Both the position numbers and the translations under genes were made by a program. Below the pieces are notes generated by a model. It worked only from the letters and a program-made list of their open reading frames with translations, did not search any database and had not been told where the DNA came from. Below are positions 10,426 to 21,801 of a stretch of 64,000 nucleotides of DNA, piece by piece. How positions within the stretch are numbered: the first letter of the stretch is position 1; each line of letters starts with the position of its first letter. The stretch comes from Coffea arabica (Eukaryota; Streptophyta; Magnoliopsida; Gentianales; Rubiaceae). The DNA lies in NCBI RefSeq assembly GCF_036785885.1, contig NC_092323.1, positions 8,750,501 to 8,814,500 on the forward strand. Direction: 5' to 3'.

Positions 10426-12037
10426 CAAGACTTAAAAGGTGCAATACAAGTAACAACAGTTCTTATACAGTCCCAGCACTGATTGAATAAGCTCTTGCAT
10501 GTCATCATGGTCCTTGCCATTGAAGTGTTGCATTTCATCACTTTGCTTCGGGATTGGTTCATAGCCCATTCCTCCAATGTTACAAAACTCCATGCTTCTT
10601 GGAAGGGGTGGTCGAAATAAGCCGCAGCTGCGCCTTCCTTCGGTGGGAAATTCTTCTCTTTTTGAGTTGGGCTCCTAAAACCGGGCTTCAACAACTCTCG
10701 CCAGTTCCCTGAGGCCCTGATTTTGATTTAAGGGAGTTTCTTTATTTTTCGGCCTAGAGCTATTCAGCCTCGTTACCTTGTTTATCCGCAAACTATATAT
10801 GGATTGGGGTGTTTCAGACCCCCATCTATGCGGCAAGCTACCCCAATCTCCACCGTGAAAATGTCCAACTAATAGGAGATTATGTTTTGTTGTAGGCTCT
10901 TATTTTTTCACAAGATAGTCTGCTAATTGCTGGATATATTTAAATTCCTACCACATGATTTATCTAATACTTTCTAAAATAGGGTGGTCAACTTTCATTG
11001 TAGTAATTTTTTTCCCTCCCTAGGCAACACATATATATTACTTTAGTTGGAAAATTATGGTTGTACAAGGGATTAAATGGAAAGACCAATATAAATCAAT
11101 AGTACACATTGGATCTTTTAATTGCAATCTACAATCGGTGGTGATTAACAAGCGGGTAGTCAACTGAGGATTTTTTTTTTCCATCATGAATCTGCAGTCC
11201 GACTTTATGAACCTTACAGTTGGAGTCAATTTTCTTTTCATTAATCATCAATTGTTAAATAAAAAAAAAAGGGGGTGGTTCAAGTCTTTAAGAACCTATT
11301 CTTGAATCTCAAGCAGTGTAATTCAAAGCTATCATAAAGCTTCAATTTATGCTTCGTTCGGTAATAGCAGTGTATCCGAGAAAAATCTGAATGATTAAGG
11401 GAAGAAATTGTTTGAACAGCGTAGTATCCAAAACATGATGCTGAGTTCACTGATTCAACTTCTTTGCCTCTTTTTTCTAACTTGTCTTCGGATATTGCTT
11501 GAAAGAGTTGTCGCGAATCATCCCAATAATCAACATCACTATGATGAGCAAAAGAGAAAACAGCAAATGGAAAAACTAAAGCGGCCAGGACGTCCCTTCC
11601 GCAGAAAATGATCATAATAGTTATCCGTAAAATACAACAAAACTTAAAAGACAAGGGAAGGTGCCTAAAAGAGAATACAACAAAACTGTACCTTGTTGTC
11701 TTATAACAAACAAATCACCCAGCAAAAAAACAGACGAGGGAAGGTGCCTTTCCATTTCAGGACGCGACATCAATCTATACCCGACCGACAAGAGCTTCAT
11801 TCCTTTCAACCAAATAATGAGAAACGGATGCATGCCACCTTTCAGAAATCCCCATCCTTGTGAAAAAAGCATATGAGTTGCCCCCATGTTCTTGTAATTA
11901 AAATCACTTTTACAATCAGATATATATATATATATATATAATGAGGACTAATTTTCAGCAGTATATCAGCTGACAGCAGTGTTATTGTTGTTTATCTTTT
12001 TTGGCGGAGTTAAAACATGGTAGCAGCCCTTTGGGGA
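10426..12037. other. Intergenic between convergent ZAR1 and bHLH110
   Basis: It holds the 3' flanks of both neighbours. Around 11640-11750 two phrases (AATACAACAAAACT and GGGAAGGTGCCT) each recur, a small degenerate repeat. A TA microsatellite lies at about 11921-11940. No supported gene was found. Confidence 0.5.
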
Positions 12038-15000
12038 TCAGATACTCCCATTGTAAGAGCAACATACGTATGACGTGAAAGCAAGGGGTACCAGACACAG
12101 CCCTCTACTTCTCAGATCATGCATTGCCCGCTCTTCTTCATCCTCGTCTTCTTTCATGCTCAAAACCTCCTGCTGTTCTCATCACCGGTAAACCAAGACA
12201 AAGTTAATTACAATCTCAAATCTCGTTTTTATGTTTCATGATTATTCTGTTCTGAAGCTGCAATAAAGATGATAAGCAGGAAAAGCATTTTTCAAAGCAA
12301 GTTTTAACCACTTTTCTCTTAGGTCGAATTACTGCGTAAATGGAAGCTCATTTTATTTGTTTATTTATTTATTTATTTTTTTTAGGTGTAGACAAAATTG
12401 CAACTCAAGTCAAAATCTTGATGATAATCGATACTGGAAGCCGAAGACTTACTCCACGAGTTGCTCGACAGGACTTGCTGCTGCGAGATGATTTCAAATA
12501 CGCCATACTCAATGTCTGCAAAGAATCATCATATAAGTATTTAGTGGATGGACCAATTTCACGATCATGCCAACCAAGAATTTATGTCTCCATCAAGTCT
12601 GACAAAACATTTCCAAAAGAAAGTAGTAAACTTTTTCTTTTCCTTCTTAGGAAATCAAATTTTGGGATTTTTCTTTAATTTTATTTCCTGCGGATTATTA
12701 ACAATAATATGTATTTCTCAGAAAACCAAAATTAACAAACTTTTTAAGGGTTGGTGGGTTAATTACCTGGATTTGGTCTTGGAGGAACTGAATGTACCCA
12801 ATGGCTTCCGTCAAAACTGAGGCTGTATCCGTCTGCATGTTCCCCATTACCAGAAAGAATTTCATCAGGGCATGGACAAAAATTTAAAATAATACGCCAT
12901 TCTCTTCTCTCTCTCTCAGTCTTTTTGCACGATAATGGATTCCGATGAATGAATGACCAGACCACATACTACCTTGCCGAAAGGCGAGACCAATCTGTGA
13001 AGAGCTGCAATTCTGTCTCCCAATTTTTCCTTTCGGACCTAGGTATATACGTAAGTTGAACCACGATTACTTAATAATATTGAATCCTCCCACCACCTAC
13101 CACCCAAAAAAAAAAAAAAGAAAAAGAAAAACCTTGTTCTGTTAAAGAGTGAGTACGAGGATAGTAACATTTTTTGTTTGGCACCTTAAGGGTTGCACAT
13201 GAAGATTGCGGTGCCAGTACTCGAGGTTTCTTGGCCATTGCAAGGGATGGCGTTGGTTTTTGGGTTTTCGGTCTTGAAACTTCTTTCCTGAAGGTTGATG
13301 TCTTTGAAACCAAAGGGTAATTATTAAAGTTTAGCCTACTATTGCCAAAATTAAATTGATCAGGGAGCTGTGGAAAGTTAATAATAAGAAGCGTAAATTA
13401 GTAACTGAGACTAATATTTCAAGTATCAACTAGCTGCGCTTTGCACACATGTACTTATTATACTTGAATCAAAATGACTATGCACCGGAAATTGATAATT
13501 ACAAAAGTTGACAAGGCATTTTCATTATTTTTCGTGAATTCTATGATGAATATGAGTCAATATTCCAGGTGAAGATATCTAAGCACTAAAACTCTCGAGG
13601 AGCATTTAACATACACATTCAACGTAAAGTGCATTTCTCTAGAAATCAATCAATCACTCACGTAATCACGTAAAGAAATGCGTATATACACTAAAACTCG
13701 ACTAACCAAAATACTCCAATACAGAAAGTTGATGATGCATTGCACTGGTACTGAAAAAATTAATTCGTCTAAAACAGTAATTCGATCTAACCAATAATAA
13801 TTAACACTAACGCATTAACACAACCTATTCTCATTCCAGTTGCTTAATTTTTAGTACTGAATTGCTTCTTGCGAATATTGAAAAATATACTAAATGGTCA
13901 CCCACAGTAAATGATTGGTTTACTTCATCATCGATTTAAAAAAAAAGAAAGAAGAAGAATAGACAAGAAAATCACTGGTGGAAGAATATTAAACCGAAAC
14001 CATATGCATTGATCCATGATGAAGATTGCACTAATTAGAGACGTCCGTGTATGGTGAATGAACAGTTGTAGACTTAGGAGCAGATGAAGAAGGATCTATT
14101 TGAAGACAATAAACTTCCGGAAAGGCTGTAAAATTGTATGTTTCGACAGAAGAAAGAGGAAAATACCCACTTTGTTGGAGCTGTTTGATGGACTATCACT
14201 TGATTGTCGGAGGTGACAATAATCCGAAGACATTCTTTCTTCGAAGGATTCATGAGTTCGATGACCCTCATCAAAGTTTCTGCAATTCAGGATCTCCGTG
14301 GCCAAAGGCAAGCTTTGTGAAGTGGGAAGTAAAGAAGTAGAGGCATAAAGTTGATGCTGATCTGTGCTTTCTGAAGTACCGCTGGACATAAAATTTGGAG
14401 GAGATGGTGGTAGACCTACAAAACTAGCAAAACCATCCCCATTTGAGTAGGATTCATTAGTTGAAAGCTTCTGGTTGATGTGGCTGTGGGAGAAGGAACC
14501 AATCCAAAGATTCTCGTTTAGGTCTATTGACACATCTTGTTGCCCATTTTTTATGTAGCTGTTCTTTAATATGCTCCCATTCATGTCATCCGATTTGAGG
14601 AAAAGTCCTGGATTAATGCCACCCTTACTGGGCAATGGATGATGCAGATAGCTTCTAAAATCACGACAATTAGAATCTTCATGATCAACTTCGAGTAGCG
14701 ATTTTTTGACAGAAGGGACTGAGTTGATACTCCTTGGCCAAAAGTAGTCCCTCGAATTTGGAAGGATTTCATTCATGTATCTGCTGAAGTCATCTCCTTC
14801 CCTACATCATCAAAACCAATAGTGGGTAAATCTTCCCGAATGAGTTTAAAATGTTAAAATTAAACTTCTTCTACGTATCTTCCATGCCCTTTCATCTGTT
14901 TAACCAAAATTTTAGCATGATGACCTAACTCGGAAGATGAATGTTTTTCTAGGTGATAAGTCAAATAAAGAATTTTTCTCTTTTTTTTTTTTATTTTGAC

Positions 15001-15416
15001 CCCTCTAAAAACTGCAAAAATGAAAAAAGAAGTGAATTATTTATCCGAATCACAGTTGAATCATAATCCTTCAGAAGTTTTCGCGAAATCAACCGAGCTA
15101 CTTGAGAAAGTTCGTTATGTAGGACAAATATTCTTCTCCGCTGTAACAGTGAAGATAAAACAAAAGCAAGAATATTGCCCCCAGAAAGAAAGAAAAAAAT
15201 ATAGCAAGAATAATAGAAGTAGGGAAATCCTCTAAGCTTGTATACTTACAAGACCATGCTGGGGTTCCACTGACCATTCACGGTTGATACTAGTGTAGCT
15301 GAGGAAGAGGTCGACGATGAAAAAGCAGGATAGATAAGCTGTTGCTGCTGCTGCTGCTGATGCTCCTGTTGCTGTAACGGCTGATCATGATGCTGATTAA
15401 AATTCGCTGATTCCAT
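12038..15416 (-). CDS. bHLH110: bHLH110-like transcription factor
   Basis: Seven exons on the minus strand: 15416-15250, 14801-14171, 13301-13185, 13038-12973, 12832-12767, 12515-12453 and 12169-12038. Junctions are GT-AG and in phase, giving 413 residues. The start MESANFNQHHDQ is chosen because Arabidopsis bHLH110 begins similarly (from memory). An in-frame ATG 51 bases upstream (15467) would add 17 residues. The N-terminal half is low-complexity, with a Gln-rich tract near residue 20. The atypical bHLH region reads KKPRV..., VRKEKLGDRIAALHRLVSPF, then TDTASVLTEAIGYIQFLQDQ, then TLSMAYLKSSRSS. The end, DLRSRGLCLVPLAFTSYV, is the C-terminal motif typical of this subgroup. The basic region lacks the usual His/Glu pair for E-box contact, as is common in this clade, so its DNA binding is uncertain. 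Nuclear location is inferred. Confidence 0.9.
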
Positions 15417-15467
15417 GATGATTTTGTTCAAGACTTGAGAATCCCTAGAAGAATGATCTGGATACAT

Positions 15468-16549
15468 ATTTATGGTTCAAACGGCCCCCAAAAAAAAAAA
15501 AAAAAATTCACCTGAAAAGTTCAAGTCACGAATATTGATACAAAACCCTTTTACCCCTTAGCTTTATACTCCACTTGAAACCGGCATCAAGTAATTAATA
15601 AGAGCAGACAATTTATGATTTTACTAGTATATATACAATTCATTCATCTTCTCTAATTGAACTTAGCTTGACCTAGAAAGTGCATTTGTAGCCATGTCGT
15701 TTCCCTACTGCCCATTGTCACATAATTGATGAATTACCCACGAGGTGAAAATCATTACCAAAAAGCGGCAATTTTTCTGGCCACATGTCTATACTTTTCT
15801 ATCATTGAGCATATTATAATAGGTTTCAGGTTTAAGATTGAGGAAAATGAGATAAACAAGAAAAAAAAAAAGTTAGCTTATTAGTTAGTATTTCCATGGA
15901 CTGCATCGATCATGTTAAGTGCTATTGCATGTGCTCTGTGTTTGTGTGCCACCCCATGTCTCTAATCCCTATCTTGTAATCAGGCCCATGTACGCTGTAC
16001 TTCTAAGCAGGAATCATTGATGAACAGAGAAAATTGGGATTTACTGGACTTTGTATGGCTGAGATGGCAACCACCCACTCGTATCTCTTATGTTATGGTT
16101 GGTTGATGCAAATATGATGTCATCCTGCAAATGCAACATATAATTAATTAAGGCAAATTTGAGAAAATTAGAATACCAGTTGATGCAAATATATATCATC
16201 ATTACCGAAAAGTAGGGATTTCTCTGGTTGATGCACACCAATGTTCATTTTAACTACTACGATAAAATCGAATTACGCTTTGAGGATTGCACTATTTTGT
16301 GCAAGTTTGGATGCGAATTACGCTTACAATGTTTTTCTAAAATGTAACATTGTTTTCTAGAACATGATTACTGATTGATTTTTTTTGGTTTGGGGGGGGG
16401 GGGGGGGGGTAGAAGGTAGGTAATTCATATTACAGTTTCTCTACTCGAGCAATAACAATTTAAAAAAAATAACAGTGACTATCGAGCTAATCTATCAACT
16501 TATCACATAATTAAGTCCAAGCACATACAAGTGATGAAAGAAGCACTAT
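15468..16549. other. Intergenic, upstream of bHLH110
   Basis: Promoter side of the bHLH gene. A poly-A tract lies at about 15487-15508 and an uninterrupted run of 18 G at 16392-16409. No gene was seen. Confidence 0.5.
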
Positions 16550-16553
16550 ATAT

Positions 16554-17330
16554 TCTTATACTATATAAGATTCAGTTTTGGTCAAAAAAGGGAGTTAAAT
16601 TTCAACCGCATGGGCGAGGGCATTTTGAAAATTTGGAAAATGTGTTGCTTTTTTCAATCTTTTGGTACAACTGATTGCAGCATGTGTTTGGGTGTTTTTA
16701 TATTAAAACCCCCATATTTGTGCATTTAAAATTTACATTTATAGACACATCTAAGTATTTGTGAAATGTGGGTTTATTTGACGATTATTTGTGCATTTGA
16801 TCCAATTCATATAAGCGTATATTTTTTTGCAATTACTGAAATGGGATTATTATGTAATTAAAATAGAGCCACGTTGCTGCTAACCTCAGTAATTGCAATA
16901 TAACTCCATTTTAATTGTCTGAAACACTCATAATTATATTAACACTTGCTTTCCTATGTCTGAAGTTCAGCTGTTTGAAACAGCTTCTCTACCAGTAATA
17001 AAATACTATTTACATCCCAATTAAACATCCAATAAATGTGGGTGTGCTGCTAAGTTATTATATGAGTATCAGTTATAACTCTTTCAATTCTTCCTCCTTC
17101 ACATTCTTCGATTTTTCCCCTTTCGACTTTCAGAATTGCGTTATTTTTTTAACCTTTTCGCTGAGCATTTCATAATGGTTTTCAACAGAAGTTATATTTC
17201 CTTAGTATTACTTAATATGTACTGTTATTTTATATTTATCTTCATTTACTTGCTCATCACAGACACCTAAAAAATTCTCTTTAATAACACGCGCCAAACA
17301 CCCGCACGATGCACAGGCATTCCCCTCTAG
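16554..17330 (+). mobile_element. Helitron-like element, non-autonomous (5' end approximate)
   Basis: The right end has the layout of a plant Helitron 3' terminus. A GC-rich imperfect hairpin (ACCCGCACGATGCACAGG) is followed by CATTCCCCT and CTAG (17327-17330), with a host T next. The left end TCTTATACTATATAAG resembles the TC...TATA starts of plant Helitrons, but the preceding base is T and not the expected A, so the left limit is tentative. Inside is a 12-bp perfect inverted pair, TGCAATTACTGA near 16829 and TCAGTAATTGCA near 16888. There is no Rep/helicase coding region. Confidence 0.5.
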
Positions 17331-20087
17331 TTTTGACATAAGTTTAACGACCCTCACCTACTCATGTTAGATAATTAAATATTCGATACTCTTTATCTGT
17401 TTTCCCCTAGCCGACTAAAGTCATTATTACCATCTTCTCTTTGACTCTTGGTTGATTGGGGACCAGAATGCAGGAATAATCAACTTCAAACAAATTTTAT
17501 TTTAGTACGCACAAGGGTCGCAAGGAAAACCACAATACTATCTTATGCATTCCCTTTTGTCAGACAAGAGTCCATAGAAATATCAAATCTGAGAACTTGA
17601 ACTGGGAAATCATAAGCAATGCCATCTACTACAATTCATTTGTTTTCTTGAAATCACGTTGACAAATGAATTGCACTGCAGCGTTACTTCTTCCATCCCA
17701 CTAGTTCATTCCTTCTTCCTCCCCTTCCCGTTCTACTGGAGCTTAGTTCATTATTTGCAATTAATGGGTAAGGGTGGCTTATGTGCCTGGTATTTTGTCA
17801 AACTGTCATGCATGCAGATTTCAGATTATGTGCTAACTTCTTAGTAATGTGTTCCTTGTCCAACTCTAATCGCCAGCAAGAGATTCTTTTCCTTTCTCTC
17901 TCTTTTTTTTTTTTTTTGGGGCATCACCATTTCCCAGCTGAGATCTTCCAGTGATATCCTAAACTTGATTATTTTATGCTGAGGAGAGAGGAATGTGTTC
18001 TCACCATCCCTCATTCTCTCTCCATTCCAGCTTCTTCTTTCCCACTTCTCCCATGCTAAAGTAAAAAGGTACATGTTGAAGTACTATTTCACTATTTTTT
18101 AGAGAAAAGTAAGATCGGGGGAGGTAACTGATAATAGCAACCCAACAAGAAGGCAAAATGATATATCAGGCGAAAAAGTGATCATGGATTAATGGATTTC
18201 CAGGTTATGGACAGGTTTGTCTTGATCTCTTACTTTTTCAGCCGTACTCAAAATTCAACTAGCCTTGCCAATGCCATCCACGGCCTCCTGCAACAAGCTC
18301 TCAATCTCATTTTCTAAATTTTTTTCACTCTCATTATATCTTAGCTTTTGCATAGTCAATTTTAGCAAATTTTACCTGAACTATTGGACACGATTGCAAC
18401 GAGTTCATTTTCTTACGTGATAGGGTCGTTAATTCAATATCTTGTACATGCAACACTACATTTGTTTTTTTTTTTTTCCATTTTAATTGACTATACGAGT
18501 AATCACTCTAGAATCTATATGCATAATGTCTTTATGATTTATTTTTTATACACAAATAATATATACACGATCACCATTGAATGCATGATAACTGATTTGA
18601 ATGTTAACTTGAAATCCAAATTTTACATATATATAATACATCCAATCGTGATAATATATACACCACCAATATGGATAAAATTAATTCATATTTTTAACAT
18701 CCATGTTTTATATGTTTCAAAAAGAAATTAACACCTTATTTCATTTATTTGATTGAATATTAGAAACCTCCCTGCTGAAAGTAAATTGTAAGAGTGTCAA
18801 ATTTGATGTTTGCCGTTTTTTTAAAGATATGAACATTAATAAAGATACATCAATCAAAGCTACCCCCAAAAAAAAAAGCATATAAAGGACAAAGGGTTTT
18901 ATGGCACAGACTTGCTAATACATAAATTCCTTGATTGAGTTCAAAACTTAATGCACTTTCACCGACAATATGCCAAAAATACCCTTACTCGAAGACTTTG
19001 GAAGTTCCAAGTGTTTGAGACTAATGGGATGCATAAACTATTATGAATTAATCTTTTCTACACAACACAACAGTGTATCCATTGTCTGCTAGTTTTTGAT
19101 GAATGACAGTAATTCAATTTCAAATTTGAATTTGAATTGTCTGTAAAATTTGAACTTGAAATTCAATTTTTTTGCACGTATCATTAATCCAATGGTGATA
19201 GTGTACATATTATCAGTGTATATAAGGTTTACTCAAATATTTAACATTAATTTTTGAATTTGACCTAAAAGATCTGTGTCACTAATAGCATGAAGATGGA
19301 ACTTAAACCTAAGAACATGATTAAATAACCGTTCCAAATTTTCATGGATTTAAAGGACGACTTGATTTCTCCTTCTAACTAATTAAGTTGGTCATGCATG
19401 CTACGAGGGTGGCGTGATTTTGAGGGCCGACATATAGAATAACAATGCAATTATTGGTACTTTGGGATTAATCCCAGATGCCTTTTTCTGAATTAGTCTT
19501 TTTATTATTGTAATTACTTGGAGTTATGTTAAAATTCCCTATAGCACTTTATAGTCCACTTGCTGCTATGGGTACCAAATGGAATCCTAGTTGGATTCAT
19601 TATGTTCCTTCGACCGTCTTCCCATTTGAATATGTTTTGCGTGCACGAAACACGTCCTTGCCAAAATGCAATTGGCGTTGCAATCATTTGTCTATTGGTG
19701 ACATTTATCTTGAGACCATCAACCATTGTATGTATCAATTATCATGTCTAGACCTGAGATTTGTGTCCATAAGGTAGACTTATCAGAATGAGTCCAAGCG
19801 AAAGTGGTGCTAATCTAAATTAATACTATGCTCTTTTCGTGTTTTGTATTTCATGGTAGCTTAAATATTTTGTTCTGCTCTATATGGGTAATCTTGAGAG
19901 TAAATTAAAACTCTGAATATTCTCTACATAGTTGACCCGTAATTTCATGCACAAAGCTAGCTCCAAGGCCTTATTTTTGGCCTCTAACGTCATATGGTTT
20001 TTCTAGCATACGGTAGCACTACGACCTTATGCTGTGTACTATTTTACTTTGTAACAAATGATGATAGTTCCTTCACTAAAAATGTAA
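17331..20087. other. Intergenic, no supported gene
   Basis: Long AT-rich stretch. A short overlapping pair of open frames at about 19526-19777 has no recognisable domain and no splice or promoter context, so I do not call it. Poly-T tracts occur near 17906 and 18465. Nothing else was found. Confidence 0.5.
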
Positions 20088-20159
20088 GTGGCTGTAGTTT
20101 AGTGGTAAGAATTCCACGTTGTGGCCGTGGAGACCTGGGCTCGAATCCCAGCAGCCACA
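20088..20159 (+). tRNA. tRNA-His (GUG anticodon)
   Basis: A complete 72-nt cloverleaf. The acceptor stem GTGGCTG pairs with CAGCCAC (20152-20158) and the discriminator is A. The D arm is TAGTTTAGTGGTAAGA. The anticodon stem CCACG pairs with CGTGG around the loop TTGTGGC, with anticodon GTG at 20121-20123. The T arm is CTGGG CTCGAAT CCCAG. The internal A box (TAGTTTAGTGGT) and B box (GCTCGAATCCC) are intact. There is no intron, and TTTT soon after the gene can act as Pol III terminator. The sequence matches the nuclear plant tRNA-His consensus, and the extra G-1 would be added or templated as usual. It looks functional. Confidence 0.96.
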
Positions 20160-20315
20160 TTTTCTGTTTTATATGATTGCACTTAAAATGCAATAATTGT
20201 TTTTGAAACCTTTCTCCTTTTTTTTTCTCCTGAATTTAGCTTGTTGCCATATAATGGATTAGAAATTTACTTAAGATAGAATGGCGTCTCTAACACGGCC
20301 ATTGGCCAACCTATT

Positions 20316-20490
20316 ACAAACTTTAATACTTGCACATGTTTAGGTAAGAATGGGTAGCAATAAAGCCTTTAGGGGATTGCCTTTAAAAAAAAAAAAACTT
20401 TAATACAAACTTTAATACTTGCACATGCTTAGGTAAATGGGTAGCATTGAAGCCTTTAGGGGATTGCCTTTATTAAAAAAAAAAAAAAAA
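20316..20490. repeat. Tandem duplication of an ~88-bp unit ending in poly-A
   Basis: The phrase ACAAACTTTAATACTTGCAC begins at 20316 and again at 20405. Each copy continues through a variant of TTTAGGTAA..GGGTAGCA and AAGCCTTTAGGGGATTGCC and ends in a run of A. The copies differ by a few substitutions and one small indel. It looks like a local tandem duplication, not a classified element. Confidence 0.75.
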
Positions 20491-21053
20491 GCCTTAAGGG
20501 GATTAAATGTTTTTAACTGTGTTATTCAAAAATCACACTGTAAAAAATTTGTTAGGTGCACAGTGCACCTACCATAACCACCAACCACCTCGATCACCAC
20601 TATTCATCTCCACTACTACTATTGCCCTTCCTCCCTCTTTCTCTCTCCTCTTCATCCTCCCTTCTCTTTGGTCTTGGGAAGAGGTATCGATAGAGGAGGG
20701 GAGGAAAGAAAGAGAGAGGGGGGAAGAGTGAGGGAGAGAAAGGAGAAAGGAAAGAAAGAGCTAAACCCAACTTCAAAAACACTTTTATCCTAATATATTA
20801 AATAAGAACAAAGTGTCTATTTAATAAGTTTAGACCTTCTAAAGGATAAAAAATAGGTAAAGTTTAGGAAAATTTAACGTTTTTTGTGAACACATTTTTC
20901 AGTTTTTTTTTTTAATTATAAACATCAAATTATTATGGTACATTTTTCTATAAAAATTAAAAAAAAATTCAAACAACACCTTACGAGTCAATCATATTTG
21001 ACCTGTAACATTTAACCATGTCTTGTGTATACTTGTATTATGTAGATAGTTAG
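20491..21053. other. Intergenic, low-complexity
   Basis: It contains a pyrimidine-rich then purine-rich stretch (about 20625-20760, CT-rich followed by GA-rich), which on either strand gives spurious open frames. No gene was seen. Confidence 0.5.
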
Positions 21054-21524
21054 TAAGGTTGGGCTGTATTGGGTACTCATCCTGTGCATTATTTTGTTGA
21101 ATCAACCAACACCTTATGGGTCAGTCATTTTCTGACTTTTACTAAGCCCATATATTAGCAAGTACTTGGTTAACGAGTACCCATTGAGGTACGATCGAAT
21201 CAATAGGTACCTGTTCTACCTCGTTTATCATTTATTTTTTTAAAAAAATAATTTATACTAAAATAATTTTATATTTTACATATTCATATAAGATTTAATA
21301 AATGTTTTCTCAAAAAAGTTTCCTACCATGATTATTAGTTTCATCGTTTATCATTATTTTACTTATTTAGCTTTAAAAATATTACTTTGTAGTATGTGTA
21401 TACAAATAAAAATAAAAAATATATATACCAAACGGATTGGATATCTATGGGTTCTTAATCACGTAGCACTAACCCGACCCTGTATATAAGCGCGGATTTT
21501 TTTATTTATTTTGGCCCAACCCTA
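21054..21524. mobile_element. hAT-like non-autonomous element (diverged)
   Basis: The left end TAAGGTTGGGCT (21054-21065) and the reverse complement of the right end, TAGGGTTGGGCC (ending 21524), agree at 10 of 12 positions. The interior is AT-rich with subterminal GGGTACTC/GAGTACCC phrases, much like the better-preserved hAT element near 38.6 kb. No matching 8-bp target duplication is visible. There is no coding capacity. A SINE sits directly against the right end. The element call is therefore moderate. Confidence 0.42.
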
Positions 21525-21526
21525 GT

Positions 21527-21783
21527 ATTTTTTCTTTTTTTTTTTGTCGATACGATAGATTTCTACACTAAGGAGAGGAGGAGGACTTGAAAAGGTCTAA
21601 AAGTAACCCGAAAGGGATTGAACCACTGGACTAGATGAATGCACTGTACACCCGTTTGAAGTTTTTAAACAAAGCCAATTTTTAATATGGCGAATTGATG
21701 GGAGGCAACGTTTAATGAACCCTTGTCTCCCACCCTACAAAGATTTAATGCAATGATGGTGGCTACCGGTCCAAAGGCAGTGG
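21527..21783 (-). mobile_element. SINE, minus strand, with 18-bp target duplication
   Basis: The insert is bounded by a perfect 18-bp direct repeat, TTTTGGCCCAACCCTAGT, at 21509-21526 and 21784-21801. Read on the minus strand it ends in CGTATCGACA followed by an A-rich tail (the T run at about 21534-21546). It carries a B-box-like GGTTCAATCCC in the 3' half and another GGGTTCATT nearer the 5' end. The length is about 257 bp with no coding capacity. The duplicated target includes the terminal repeat of the hAT-like element to its left, so the SINE landed at that element's edge. Confidence 0.75.
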
Positions 21784-21801
21784 TTTTGGCCCAACCCTAG
21801 T

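Noticed and set aside
11280-11887. Minus-strand frames between ZAR1 and bHLH110
   Set aside because: Hydrophobic low-complexity translations over a small degenerate repeat. No gene structure.
19526-19777. Overlapping open frames on both strands near 19.6 kb
   Set aside because: No domain, no promoter, no introns. Overlap on both strands suggests a chance lack of stops.
20507-20782. Frames rich in Arg/Glu or Ser/Pro on both strands
   Set aside because: Produced by CT-rich and GA-rich tracts and not by a gene.
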